A stretch of 64,000 bases of DNA from Faecalibacterium hattorii (GCF_003287455.1 NZ_PRLC01000011.1:1-64000); one strand, 5' to 3'. Shown: positions 8,116-17,109, numbered from the stretch's first letter. Numbers and translations are program-made. Notes: generated by a model not told the origin, from the sequence alone.

Positions 8116-8185
8116 GCGCGGTCATTTCTGGCCTTATGTTAACACACTCTTCATAATTCGTGTAATATCTTTCGAGAATGGCCCT
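8116..8185 (-). promoter_or_regulatory. Conserved upstream region of cstA copy 1
   Basis: Aligns with 10094-10163 upstream of copy 2. Shared features, read on plus, are CTGGYCTYATGTTAACA, TTCAT, and AATAT followed by GGCC. The palindrome TGTTAACA near 8137-8144 is a candidate operator or promoter part. No clear -35/-10 pair was found. Confidence 0.5.
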
Positions 8186-8415
8186 CATATCAAAAAGTAT
8201 ATGGCAAAGATTCCTTTTGCTGCCCGGAAAAGATTTTTTGTCGTTCATTCGACTAATTTTCTTTACCTCAAACGTTCCCGATCCCGTTTTTTCAACCAGA
8301 GTTGCTCCTTCCAAACTTTTTGGGCGTTTTTTGTGCACTTTGACCAGTTTTGTGCTTTTTGCACTATTTTCCGTGATTTTTCTGCACAGATCGACGAGAG
8401 TTTCCGCAAAACAAA

Positions 8416-8489
8416 CGAAGGGGCTGTTGCATCGGCTCCCTCCGGCATCGCGCAAGCGATGTCGGAAGGAGTTGTGCAGCAGCCCTTCG
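8416..8489. repeat. Long imperfect hairpin between the cstA genes
   Basis: ACGAAGGGGCTGTTGCA pairs with TGCAGCAGCCCTTCGT, and inside it CTCCNTCCGGCATCGC pairs with GCGATGTCGGAAGGAG, for a stem of more than 30 base pairs with few mismatches. It lies 37 bases after the stop of cstA copy 2 and could end its transcription, although the following T content is modest. The rest of 8186-8415 is T-rich and shows no gene. Confidence 0.65.
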
Positions 8490-8525
8490 TATGAATGGGT
8501 CATGAAATTGAAATGTCGATCCAGC

Positions 8526-10031
8526 TTATGCAGCCTTGTTCGCAGCCGTTTTCTTGGTGGCGTGGATGAAGAGCGCCAGCATAGCCGCTGCGAAGATGAT
8601 GCCGATGGGGTATGCCACCGCCGTGTTGTAGATGGTAGCGCCCTCTGCCGTCTTGCTGTTGAGCAGACCGCCCAAGCACTCAGGAGCCAGCACGAAGTAG
8701 GTGGAAGACACCGCGCTCATGAAGGTCGCGGGCACTGCGGTGATCCAGTAGTTCTTCTTTTCCTTGAAGAGGTACATGGAAGCCGCCCACAGAACGATCA
8801 TAGCGAGGGTCTGGTTGGTCCAGCTGAAGTAACGCCAGATGACGGTGTAGTTGATGAAGCCCAGTGCGTTGCCGATGCCAAGGAAAGCACCAACGCCCAG
8901 AACAGGAATGCAGAGCTTCAGGCGGTTCGCGTAGCTGTCCTGATCGATCTTGAGCCAGTCGGCCAGAGTCAGACGAGCGGAACGGAAGGCCGTATCACCA
9001 GAGGTGATGGGGCAGACCACAACGCCGATCATGGCCAGCGCAATGCCGACACCGCCCATGGTCTTGGAGCAGACATCGTAGATGGCCTTGGACTGGCCCA
9101 TGGCCAGCGCAGCGGCCAGACCGGTGTTCTTGCCGCCGACGACCTCGTACAGGGAGCAGCCAGCAGCGGCCCAGATCAGAGCGATGATGCCCTCACAGAC
9201 CATGGCACCGTAGAAGACGAAGTGGCCCTGCTTCTCGCTCTTCATGCAGCGCGCCATCAGAGGCGACTGAGTGGAGTGGAAGCCAGAGATCGCGCCGCAG
9301 GCGACGGTGATGAACATGAAGCTCCAGATCGGGGTGCCCGACGGGTGCATACTGCCGAAGTGCTCCCAGATCTCCGGGATGGTGTAAGCAGAATTGGTGA
9401 AGATACCGAAGATGACGCCGATGGCCATGATGATCAGGCAGATGCCGAAGATGGGGTAGATCTTGCCGATGACCGCGTCAATGGAGATAAAGGTCGCGAT
9501 GAAGTAGTAGGCCAGAATGATGATCAGCCAGAACAACAGCGACGTCAGCACGCCGGAAGCACCGCTCTGGTTGCACAGCTCGACGATCAGGCCCGCAGGG
9601 CCGACGGCGAAGACGGTACCGACCATGATCAGCAGCACCACGGAGAACACGCGCATGATGTTCTGCATCACGGGGCCTAAGTATTTGCCGGTGATCTCGG
9701 CGATGGAAGCGCCGTCGTTGCGCTCACTCATCATGCCGGAGAAGTAGTCGTGGACGCCACCTGCAAAGATGGTGCCGAAGGTGATCCACAGGAAGACCAC
9801 CGGCCCCCACAGAGCGCCCTGCATTGCACCGAAGATGGGGCCGAGGCCCGCAATGTTCAGCAGCTGGACGAGGAACAGCTTCCACTGGGGCATCACAACG
9901 TAGTCCACGCCATCGTTGATCCGCACCGCAGGGGTCTCGCGGTCGTCCGGCCCAAAGGTATTGTCCACGATCTTACCGTAGACGAAGTAGCCCACGATCA
10001 AAACCGCCAGACAGAGCAAGAAACTAATCAT
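8526..10031 (-). CDS. cstA: CstA-family carbon starvation / pyruvate-type transporter (copy 2)
   Basis: 501 residues, same length and family motifs as copy 1, with scattered conservative differences (for example VLIVGYF for LLIIGYF, and VVGGKNTG for VTGGLNTG). ATG at 10031 follows AAGGAGG; the in-frame start at 10106 would read through the conserved upstream region and is rejected. Differences cluster in loops and at the third codon base, as expected for an old duplication under selection rather than an assembly artefact. A LysR gene lies upstream in the same direction but behind a terminator, so regulation by it is possible but not shown. Confidence 0.92.
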   Translation of the reverse strand: MISFLLCLAVLIVGYFVYGKIVDNTFGPDDRETPAVRINDGVDYVVMPQWKLFLVQLLNIAGLGPIFGAMQGALWGPVVFLWITFGTIFAGGVHDYFSGMMSERNDGASIAEITGKYLGPVMQNIMRVFSVVLLIMVGTVFAVGPAGLIVELCNQSGASGVLTSLLFWLIIILAYYFIATFISIDAVIGKIYPIFGICLIIMAIGVIFGIFTNSAYTIPEIWEHFGSMHPSGTPIWSFMFITVACGAISGFHSTQSPLMARCMKSEKQGHFVFYGAMVCEGIIALIWAAAGCSLYEVVGGKNTGLAAALAMGQSKAIYDVCSKTMGGVGIALAMIGVVVCPITSGDTAFRSARLTLADWLKIDQDSYANRLKLCIPVLGVGAFLGIGNALGFINYTVIWRYFSWTNQTLAMIVLWAASMYLFKEKKNYWITAVPATFMSAVSSTYFVLAPECLGGLLNSKTAEGATIYNTAVAYPIGIIFAAAMLALFIHATKKTAANKAA

Positions 10032-10093
10032 ACCAGAAACCTCCTTTTTCCGGTGCTGTCCGCAGCCCCATTCCGCCGCCGGGCAGCCCCAAA

Positions 10094-10163
10094 TCTCTGG
10101 TCTCATGTTAACATATTTTTCATCATCTGCACAATATTTTTCCAGTATAGGGCCATATCGGAT
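10094..10163 (-). promoter_or_regulatory. Conserved upstream region of cstA copy 2
   Basis: Counterpart of 8116-8185, with the same order of blocks including CATGTTAACATA. On the minus strand CCTATACTGG offers a possible -10 (TATACT, about 10153-10158). Confidence 0.5.
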
Positions 10164-10227
10164 TTTATATAGCCATTAAGAATTTTTACCGTTTTTAGGT
10201 TCATTTTCCGACCAATTATCAGCAAAA

Positions 10228-10264
10228 AAGAAACGAAGCGGGAAATCTCGCTTCGTTTCTTTGC
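10228..10264 (-). terminator. Terminator of the LysR gene
   Basis: Perfect stem AAACGAAGCG/CGCTTCGTTT followed on the minus strand by CTTTTTTG. Confidence 0.85.
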
Positions 10265-10329
10265 CACATTTCTCTATTTTTAACGATTCCGGTCGATGAA
10301 ATCTTATCCGGTTCTTAACCGGGGGAAAC

Positions 10330-11250
10330 TCATTTCACGGTCTGGGCCGCCTGTTTCTGGAGCAGATCGACAAATGCCTGTTCCTCGGCGCGCAGACTGC
10401 CCTTGTCCGGATAGACCAGAACATCCCGCATCCGCTGGCGCTGGGCCGGGCACTTTCTCAGCACCAGATGGTACTGCTCCAGCGCCTTGCGGGGCATGGG
10501 CGACGCCCACATGTAAGCCGTGGGCAGCCGCTGCAAGATCGAGAACTGGCTGCACCGCTCGTACACATGGATGCGCCGGGCCTGATTCACATGCCAGCGC
10601 ACGCCGTCGCCGCCCTCCTCGCCGGGCAGTTGGAAGTCGTCGTGCAGGATCTCCATATACTGATTCAGCTCCGCAAGGTCGTGCACCTCGTGCTTTGCCA
10701 GTGGGCCATCCCGGTTGGTCAGAAGCTGGTACTCGAAATCCATCACCGGTTCCATCTTCAGCCCCCGCCGGGCGCAGTAGTGGCTGTAGTGCTCGTCGTC
10801 CTCCATGGCGTACCGCAGCAGCGCCAGATGATAGCCCCGCCGCAGCACGAAATCCAGCGCCTCCATCGAGCCGCCCTCCCGGATGTGGATGTGCATCTTT
10901 TCCAGATGGGCCGCCTGTTCCAGATAGTCCACCGCCGCGTAGGACGCATAGGTGGCATGGGGCAGCATCACCCGCAGTTCGGCGCAGCGCTCCTGCTCCT
11001 CCTCCACGCTCCGGCTCAGCAGATCCACATCTTCCAACACCCGCTCGGCCTGTTCGATGAACCGCCGCCCCTGCTCGGTGGGGATCATGCCGGTGGACGA
11101 GCGCTCAAAGATCCGGATCTTGTACTCTTCCTCCAAGTTTTTCAGCGCCTTGCTGATGTTGGGCTGGGCCGCATACAGCTGCTTTGCCGCGGCGCTGACC
11201 GAGCCCCACTGCATGATCGCAACCAGATACCGCAATTCTGTAATGTTCAA
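10330..11250 (-). CDS. LysR-family transcriptional regulator
   Basis: 306 residues with a TTG start at 11250 behind AAAGGAG. An ATG at 11271 would overlap that ribosome site and add seven residues, so TTG is preferred. The N-terminal winged helix-turn-helix is classic: NITELRYLVAI, then SVSAAAKQLYAAQPNISKAL near residues 17-36 and the FERSSTGMIPTEQGRRF wing. The rest is a periplasmic-binding-like effector domain with a weakly conserved sequence; the ligand cannot be inferred. It is transcribed toward the cstA genes and diverges from a small-protein/phosphatase operon, either of which could be its target. Confidence 0.9.
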   Translation of the reverse strand: MNITELRYLVAIMQWGSVSAAAKQLYAAQPNISKALKNLEEEYKIRIFERSSTGMIPTEQGRRFIEQAERVLEDVDLLSRSVEEEQERCAELRVMLPHATYASYAAVDYLEQAAHLEKMHIHIREGGSMEALDFVLRRGYHLALLRYAMEDDEHYSHYCARRGLKMEPVMDFEYQLLTNRDGPLAKHEVHDLAELNQYMEILHDDFQLPGEEGGDGVRWHVNQARRIHVYERCSQFSILQRLPTAYMWASPMPRKALEQYHLVLRKCPAQRQRMRDVLVYPDKGSLRAEEQAFVDLLQKQAAQTVK

Positions 11251-11321
11251 GCTCTTCTCTCCTTTTGGCATCGTATCCTATCTGTTCATTATTGTATCAG
11301 CCCCGCCGACGCGCTGTCAAG

Positions 11322-11350
11322 TTGACGGCGGCACATCGACGTTTTATAAT
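11322..11350 (+). promoter_or_regulatory. Promoter of the 11372-12131 operon
   Basis: TTGACG (11322-11327), 17-base spacer, TATAAT (11345-11350), 21 bases before the ATG. Confidence 0.75.
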
Positions 11351-11371
11351 AAGAAAAAAGGAGTTTTTGCT

Positions 11372-11581
11372 ATGGAGATCTACCACGTTCTGCGCATCGA
11401 CGAGCAGTTATACGGCTGCGAAGAGCTGCCGGAGGGCCAGCCCGTCTGCTGCGATGTCTTATTGGAGGATGCCGCCGGGCAGCGGCGGGTCCTCGCCTAC
11501 CCGGACGCCGAACTCACCCGCCTTGGCATCAACGAAGGCGACGCCGTCCGGCTCGAACACCACACCCTGACCAAATGTTAA
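11372..11581 (+). CDS. Small protein of unknown function (69 residues)
   Basis: ATG at 11372 after AAAAAAGGAG. The sequence MEIYHVLRIDEQLYGCEELP then VCCDVLLEDAAGQRR and YPDAELTRLGINEGDAVRL suggests a compact beta-rich domain, possibly a small barrel. It has no signal peptide or membrane segment. It is the first gene of a two-gene operon, ten bases before a histidine phosphatase, so a related regulatory or metabolic role is possible. I do not recognise a family. Confidence 0.75.
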   Translation: MEIYHVLRIDEQLYGCEELPEGQPVCCDVLLEDAAGQRRVLAYPDAELTRLGINEGDAVRLEHHTLTKC

Positions 11582-11591
11582 AGGAGCGCTT

Positions 11592-12131
11592 ATGCACAGC
11601 CTGTATTTTACCCGCCACGGCGAGACCGTCTGGAACATCGAAAACAAGATCTGCGGCATGACCGACAGCCCGCTGACCGCCCGCGGCCGGGAACAGGCCG
11701 CCGCACTGGGGGCCCATGTCCGGGACAGCGGGGTGCACATCGACGAGATCCTGTACTCTCCCCTCTCCCGCGCCGCCGACACCGCCAAGGCCATCGCTGC
11801 GGCCACCGGCATCCCCGCCCGGCCGGAACCCCGGCTGCGGGAGCAGTGCTTCGGCCGCTACGAGGGCACCCCCCGCGACGGTGCCGAGTTCAAAATTTCC
11901 AAGACCCACTTTGCCGACCGCTATTCCGGCGGCGAAAGCATGCTGCAATTGGCCCAACGCATCTACGATCTGCTGGACGAACTCAAAGCCGACGAGGGCA
12001 AGACCTACCTTCTCGTCGCCCACAACGGCATCGCCCGCGTCGTGCGCTCCTACTTCTTCGATATGACCAATGAGGAGTACGCCGCCTTCGGCATCAAAAA
12101 CTGCGAGTTCGTGGAGTACACATTCGAATAA
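11592..12131 (+). CDS. Histidine phosphatase family protein (phosphoglycerate mutase-like)
   Basis: 179 residues, ATG behind AAAGGAG. FTRHGETVWN at residues 7-16 holds the RHG motif whose His forms the phospho-enzyme; a second Arg lies in SPLSRAADTA (about 59) and the second catalytic His in VAHNGIARV (about 142). The short size fits the broad-specificity phosphatase branch (CobC/GpmB-like) rather than glycolytic mutase. The substrate is unknown. Second gene of a two-gene operon closed by a strong terminator. Confidence 0.88.
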   Translation: MHSLYFTRHGETVWNIENKICGMTDSPLTARGREQAAALGAHVRDSGVHIDEILYSPLSRAADTAKAIAAATGIPARPEPRLREQCFGRYEGTPRDGAEFKISKTHFADRYSGGESMLQLAQRIYDLLDELKADEGKTYLLVAHNGIARVVRSYFFDMTNEEYAAFGIKNCEFVEYTFE

Positions 12132-12169
12132 CGAGAAAGGCCGCCGGCACCCGGCGGCCTTTCTCGTTA
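12132..12169. terminator. Bidirectional terminator
   Basis: ACGAGAAAGGCCGCCGG pairs with CCGGCGGCCTTTCTCGT around a short loop; it separates the convergent phosphatase and MATE (2) genes. Confidence 0.85.
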
Positions 12170-12173
12170 CTTT

Positions 12174-13526
12174 TTACTCTGCGTGACGGTAATGGAACTT
12201 TTTATCCTTGGTCACGAACATATACACGCTGACAGCCAGCGCGGCAAGCTCGGCGGCGGTGATGGCCAGCCAGATGCCGTCGATGCCCCAAAGCGCAGGC
12301 AGGACGAGGACCGCCGCCACTTGGAACAGCAGGGTGCGCAGGAAGGAGATCAGCGCACTGGTCACGCCATCGCCCAGCGCCGTGAAGAAGGACGATGCAT
12401 AGACGTTGAACCCCATGATGAGGAAGCTCAGGCCGTACAAGCGGAAGGCGCGGGTGGTCAGGACCAGCAGCTCAGCGTCATAGCCAACGAAGATGGCGGC
12501 CACATAAGGGATGACGAACATGGAACCGATGGTCAGGAAAACGGCCACCACGCCGATGAGCCGGAAGCTCATGGAGTAAAGGTTGTGGACCTCTTTCCGG
12601 TTGCGGGCACCGTAGTGGTAGCTGATGATGGGGGCGCTGCCGACGGCATAGCCGACGAACACCGCCACGAACAGGAAGGACGCATACATGATGACGCCGT
12701 AGGCCGCCACGCCGTTTTCGCCCGCAAAGCGGAGCAGTTGATAGTTATAGAGGATGTTGACCAGCGACATCGAGAGGTTGGTCATCAGCTCGGAAGAGCC
12801 GTTGACACAGGCGTTCATCAGGACACGGCGGTTGAACTTGGTCTTGCTGAGGTGCAGCCGGCTCGTGTTGTTCCGGTTTACAAAATAAAACACTGGCAGC
12901 AGACCGCCGACGATCTGGCTGATAAAGGTCGCAATGGCTGCACCCTCGACGCCCCAGTGGAGCGCGCCGACCAGAACGACGTCCAGCACCATATTGGTGC
13001 AGCCCGCGCCCACCGTAAAGGCAAAGCCGAGGTGCGGCTTTTCGGCGGTAACGAAAAAGCTCTGGAACATATTCTGCAAAATAAAGGTGGGCAGAGAGAT
13101 CAGCAGGATGCGGCCATACCGCAGCGCATAGTCCAGCATCTCCCCCTTTGCGCCCAGCAGCGCAGCCACCGGCTCAATGATGAGCAGACCGATGACCGTG
13201 AAGACGATGCCCGCAACGAGGGCCGCGATCAGGAACAGGCTGAAAAATTCATCGGCCTTCTTGTTGTCACCCTCGCCCAGCGTGATGCCTACAATGGCCG
13301 AGCCGCCGGTACCCAGCATGAAGCCGACCGTGCCGATCAGCATCGGCAGCGGCATGATGAGGTTGACCGCAGCAAAAGCCGTTTTGCCCACAAAGTTCGA
13401 GACGCACAGGCCGTCCACGATGCCGTAGATCGAGGTGAACAGCATGGTACCGATGCAGGGCAGCACAAACCGAACCAGCCGGGAATAGGTAAAGTGGTCG
13501 GACAATTGAATGGGTTGTTTTGGCAT
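12174..13526 (-). CDS. MATE family efflux transporter (2)
   Basis: 450 residues with about twelve membrane segments; the N-terminal HFTYSRLVRFVLPCIGTMLF and GTGGSAIVGITLGEGD fit the MepA-like branch of the MATE family, cation-driven exporters of drugs or metabolites. ATG at 13526 is preceded by AGAAGGAG. It begins only 12 bases after the stop of the 79-residue gene of the JetABC operon and shows no promoter of its own, so it is probably transcribed with that operon. Whether the association is functional is unknown. Confidence 0.9.
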   Translation of the reverse strand: MPKQPIQLSDHFTYSRLVRFVLPCIGTMLFTSIYGIVDGLCVSNFVGKTAFAAVNLIMPLPMLIGTVGFMLGTGGSAIVGITLGEGDNKKADEFFSLFLIAALVAGIVFTVIGLLIIEPVAALLGAKGEMLDYALRYGRILLISLPTFILQNMFQSFFVTAEKPHLGFAFTVGAGCTNMVLDVVLVGALHWGVEGAAIATFISQIVGGLLPVFYFVNRNNTSRLHLSKTKFNRRVLMNACVNGSSELMTNLSMSLVNILYNYQLLRFAGENGVAAYGVIMYASFLFVAVFVGYAVGSAPIISYHYGARNRKEVHNLYSMSFRLIGVVAVFLTIGSMFVIPYVAAIFVGYDAELLVLTTRAFRLYGLSFLIMGFNVYASSFFTALGDGVTSALISFLRTLLFQVAAVLVLPALWGIDGIWLAITAAELAALAVSVYMFVTKDKKFHYRHAE

Positions 13527-13538
13527 GAGTTCTCCTTC

Positions 13539-13778
13539 TTACATCATCCCGCCGGGGCGCCAGCCGGTGCAGTAGCGGGCATAGTCGCGGTCAGCCTGTT
13601 TGACGTAAAGGACGTATTCTTCGTTGCCTTCCTTATTTTTCATCTGGCGGACCTTGGTGGGCAGACTCTGGCGCTGGAGCAGCTCCAGCTCGTCGTTCAG
13701 CTCCTCCTCGTTGTCAAAGGTGTCCAGCTTGGTCCAGTGGGTCGCAAAGAGCCAGAATTTTGCAAGGTTGTCACTCAT
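13539..13778 (-). CDS. 79-residue protein downstream of jetC, unknown function
   Basis: Begins MSDNLAKFWLFATHWTKLDTF and ends CTGWRPGGMM; rich in Glu, Asp and Lys, with a helical middle part (NEEELNDELELLQRQ) and no signal peptide. Its ATG lies inside the end of jetC (8-base overlap), implying translational coupling and a role tied to the complex. It occupies the place where jetD stands in canonical Wadjet loci but is far too small to be JetD and has no Toprim-like sequence. Confidence 0.75.
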   Translation of the reverse strand: MSDNLAKFWLFATHWTKLDTFDNEEELNDELELLQRQSLPTKVRQMKNKEGNEEYVLYVKQADRDYARYCTGWRPGGMM

Positions 13779-16700
13779 CTTCGGTCTCCTTCTCCGGCGC
13801 GTCCTGCGGGGCGGTCAGCCGGTAAAACGGTGCGATGGCGTTGGCGTCGCCGTGGCGCACGATGGAATAGGTAATGTCGCAATAAGGCTGGATGGCGGTG
13901 CTCTTCTCGACGGTGGAGATGAGCAGCACCTGCAATTGCAGACGGCGGAACAGCTCCATCATGGGGCGGATGCGGTCGCTGGTCATCTTGCTGAAAGCCT
14001 CGTCCAGCAGGACAAGGCGGATGCTGTTTTCGCTCTTTTGGTAGATCTGCAGCAGCGAAGCGCAGATGGCCACATAGAACGGGGCCTGATTCTCACCGCC
14101 GGAGGAATCGCGGCTGACGCGGGAGAGATACGCCTGCTGACCGGAGACCGTGTTCGTCACCTTGATGTCGTAATCCAGATAGGTGCGGTAATCCACATAG
14201 TCCGACAAGGTCGCGCCGGAGGTGGTGCGGCCCTCCTGCCGGGCGCGGGTGTTCTCGTCCACATCGGCCATGATCTTTTCCATCAACTCGTCCACCTGCC
14301 GCTCGTAGACCGGGTCAGCGGTGGCGGCGAGGTTGTCCAGCGAGTCGGTGTCGGTCATCTGCTGGTTGCCTTTGTCCACGATGACCTGATAGAACGCGGC
14401 CAGCTGCGGGTCGCGGCTGGGTTCCAGCTCGAAGCGGTAGACCTCTTCGCCATAGGTCAGCTGCTCCATCACCTTGTTCAGCTCCCGGAACTGGCGGCGG
14501 GCGTTGAAGATGTCGTCCTTCATTCGGAAGAGGATGTCCTTGCGGAAGCGGTCCTTGCAGTCCCGCTGCGCCTGTTCCAAGCGGGCGGCGTAGCGCTCAA
14601 GGTCGATGCGGACAAGGCTCTCGTGCTGGGCGCGGTACTGCTCCACCCCGGCAAGGCCCAGCGGATAATCGCAGACGTAGCGCTCGTTGTACTCCTTCTG
14701 GGCGGGCTCCAGCGTCGTGGACAGATAACTTTGCAGCCCGTCGTCCAGCTTGGTCTGGGCCTTTTCGGCGGTCTGCGCCGCTGCGCGGGCCGTCCGCCCG
14801 CCGGTCATCAGGCCCTTTTTGCGCTCCTGCGCCAAGGGTTCCAGCAGCGGGTATTTCCCGAAGAATGCCTCTGCGGCAGCGGTGCTCTGGCGGGCCGTTT
14901 CCACGGCCTTGGTCTGCTCCGCCTCGCAAGAAGCCAGCTGCTTTTCACAGACGCGGATATCGCCGCCTACCTGCTCCACCGCCTTGCGGGCGGCTTCCCA
15001 TGCGGCTTCGCGGGCCTCTTCCTCTTTGTACAGCTCTTGCAGCAGCGGGTTCTCGCGGCAGTCGGTCAGCTTCTGTTCCTGCGCGGTGTAGTCGGCCTTG
15101 GCGGTGTCCAGCGCGGCGCGGCTGGCCCACAGGCCCGCCAGTTGTTCCAGCGCGTGGGTGCGCAGGACGTTCTGATACTGGTCGTAGGCCGCTTTCAGCT
15201 GCTTTTCGGTCTGGGCAGCCTCGCGGCGGCGCTCACCGAGGGCGGCCAGCTCCTCTTCCAGCGCACCGGCGCGGGCCCGGCGGGCGTCGAGGCCGATATA
15301 CCGCTGGGGCTTGCGCAGACGCTCCAAGCGGAACGGATGATGCCGGAGCAGGTCGCGGGTGGCGCTGTCCGGGTAATTTTCAAGGGTGTCCGGCGTATCG
15401 CAGCAGACGATGCGGCGGAGGATGGTGTCGGCGTACTGGGCCGCCAGTGGGTTTTCGCTCTCCACCTGCGCGGCAAGGCTGTCGGCAGGGGGCGTATCGG
15501 CCCGGCGGTTCGCGCTGCGGATGCCCGGCGTGTCCAGCAGACTGATGGGCCCCACCCGCTCACCCAGCGCCACAAAGGCGCTCTTGGCGGCGGCGTAGTG
15601 GTTCGGCGGCACAAGGATATCGAACCGGCGGTCGCCGAGGCAAGCTTCCACACAGTCCTGCCAGCTCTCGTCCGCGACGCTGAGCAGCTCGCAGAAGATC
15701 TTCGCATCCGGGGTCATGCCGCGGCTCTTGAGCTCGGCGTTCACGGCGTCCCGCACCTTGGTGGCAGCGTCGCCGTGGGGGTAGACCCATTTGCCGCCGG
15801 AGACTGCGTCCAGCTCGGCCCGCTTTTCCTCCTGCCCACGGGCAAGGTCGGCGGCGGACTGCCGCGCGGCGAAATACTGCTCTTCCAGCGGCTTTTCCAG
15901 CTTGTCGAGGGCGGCGGTCAGGTCGGGCAGACGGCCTTCGGTCAGGCTGACCGGCCAGAGCGCTTTTTCGACGGCGAAGCCGCTGCGGTTCAGCACGGTC
16001 AGCAGGTTCGTGACGGTGTCGGCAGTCTGCTCCAGACCGCTCACCTTCCGGCTGGCGGCGTCCAGTGCGCTCTTTTTGCGGGCCAGCTCCTCGGTCATGG
16101 CGTCCAGCGCGCGGCCTTCGCCGCTGGCGGAGGCCGCCCCGTGGGCAGCCAGATAGGAGCGGCGGGCCTCGGCTTCGGCATTCTTGGCCGTCTCATAGGC
16201 GGCATTCAGCTCGGCCATCTGGCGGCGTCCGGCGTCGAGATGTCCCTGCCAGACTTCGTGCTCCCCGGCGTCCGCTTCGGCGCGGGCCAGCAGGGCCGCA
16301 CCCCGGTTCACGAGGGCATCCGTCTCCTTGGCCGAGGCTTCCCGGCCGTATTCCACGATCTGTTCCAGTGCGGCGGCGCGGGTCTGCGCCTCGGCAAGGA
16401 CGGCGTGGAGATTTTCCAGCTCCACCCGGTCGCCCTGTAAAGCGTCGAGGTCCAGTTCCGGCTGGGGCAGGATGTATTGATACAAAAACTCTCGGAAATT
16501 CGGGATCTCGTCCATGCTGGTGCCCATCTGGAACACTTCATTGAACTTTTTGCCCAGCGGGCTGGCGGCGCGGCCAATGCCCAGCGCACGGCAGATGCGG
16601 TCCCGCGCTTCGCTGGGGCTGCGGGTATAGGAGAGCCGGCCCACGGCGGGCTTGAAATCTTCCTTGGCGCTGGGGGCACCGGTGCGCGGGTCGATGAAGG

Positions 16701-17109
16701 GCAGCTTTTCCAGCGTGATGCCGTCCTCGGAGATGTACCACGTCTGGTCGCCGGGATGGAGTTCCTGCATGGGCCCTTCAGACTCGACCCGGACTGCGAT
16801 GACGAAGTTCGTCCGCTTGACGCTGTCCCAGAATTCCGCGCCGATGTAGGCCACGGTGCGGCCGGGGCGGCGGTAAGCGTTCTCGCCGCGCTGCTTGGCG
16901 TGGACCGAGCCCTGCAATGTGCGGCCGCTCTTCTTGTTGCCGAGGGCGTTGAAGTTGCGGTTGGTGGTCAGGCAGTAGCGGATGGCGTCGAGGATGGTGG
17001 TCTTGCCCACGGCGTTGACGCCGATCATATAGGTCAGGCGGGCACAGTCGAAGGTGACGTTTTCAAAGTTGTGCCAGTTGATGAGCTTCAGGCGTTTCAG
17101 TTCGATCAT
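13771..17109 (-). CDS. jetC: JetC/MksB-like SMC-type ATPase
   Basis: 1112 residues. Walker A GVNAVGKT at 30-37, ABC-type signature SSGGE at about 1002, Walker B LVLLDEAFSK at about 1032, and between them long Ala/Glu/Arg-rich coiled coils broken by a globular hinge-like part near 480-600. This is the MukB/MksB/JetC plan: head domains that bind ATP at both ends and a folded-back coiled coil that encircles DNA. In Wadjet systems JetABC extrudes loops on small circular DNA and JetD cuts it; in MksBEF the same plan serves chromosome organisation. The ATG overlaps the jetB stop by four bases. The ATPase motifs are intact. Confidence 0.88.
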   Translation of the reverse strand: MIELKRLKLINWHNFENVTFDCARLTYMIGVNAVGKTTILDAIRYCLTTNRNFNALGNKKSGRTLQGSVHAKQRGENAYRRPGRTVAYIGAEFWDSVKRTNFVIAVRVESEGPMQELHPGDQTWYISEDGITLEKLPFIDPRTGAPSAKEDFKPAVGRLSYTRSPSEARDRICRALGIGRAASPLGKKFNEVFQMGTSMDEIPNFREFLYQYILPQPELDLDALQGDRVELENLHAVLAEAQTRAAALEQIVEYGREASAKETDALVNRGAALLARAEADAGEHEVWQGHLDAGRRQMAELNAAYETAKNAEAEARRSYLAAHGAASASGEGRALDAMTEELARKKSALDAASRKVSGLEQTADTVTNLLTVLNRSGFAVEKALWPVSLTEGRLPDLTAALDKLEKPLEEQYFAARQSAADLARGQEEKRAELDAVSGGKWVYPHGDAATKVRDAVNAELKSRGMTPDAKIFCELLSVADESWQDCVEACLGDRRFDILVPPNHYAAAKSAFVALGERVGPISLLDTPGIRSANRRADTPPADSLAAQVESENPLAAQYADTILRRIVCCDTPDTLENYPDSATRDLLRHHPFRLERLRKPQRYIGLDARRARAGALEEELAALGERRREAAQTEKQLKAAYDQYQNVLRTHALEQLAGLWASRAALDTAKADYTAQEQKLTDCRENPLLQELYKEEEAREAAWEAARKAVEQVGGDIRVCEKQLASCEAEQTKAVETARQSTAAAEAFFGKYPLLEPLAQERKKGLMTGGRTARAAAQTAEKAQTKLDDGLQSYLSTTLEPAQKEYNERYVCDYPLGLAGVEQYRAQHESLVRIDLERYAARLEQAQRDCKDRFRKDILFRMKDDIFNARRQFRELNKVMEQLTYGEEVYRFELEPSRDPQLAAFYQVIVDKGNQQMTDTDSLDNLAATADPVYERQVDELMEKIMADVDENTRARQEGRTTSGATLSDYVDYRTYLDYDIKVTNTVSGQQAYLSRVSRDSSGGENQAPFYVAICASLLQIYQKSENSIRLVLLDEAFSKMTSDRIRPMMELFRRLQLQVLLISTVEKSTAIQPYCDITYSIVRHGDANAIAPFYRLTAPQDAPEKETEDE

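Noticed and set aside
8178-9680. 500-codon plus-strand frame over the second cstA
   Set aside because: Shadow of cstA; the same kind of frame occurs over the first copy at 6423-8057, as expected from duplicate sequence rather than a real gene.
13624-16440. 938-codon open frame on the plus strand across jetC
   Set aside because: Antisense shadow: G+C-rich codon bias opens the opposite frame. It has no ribosome site, low-complexity composition, and jetC has clear ATPase motifs.
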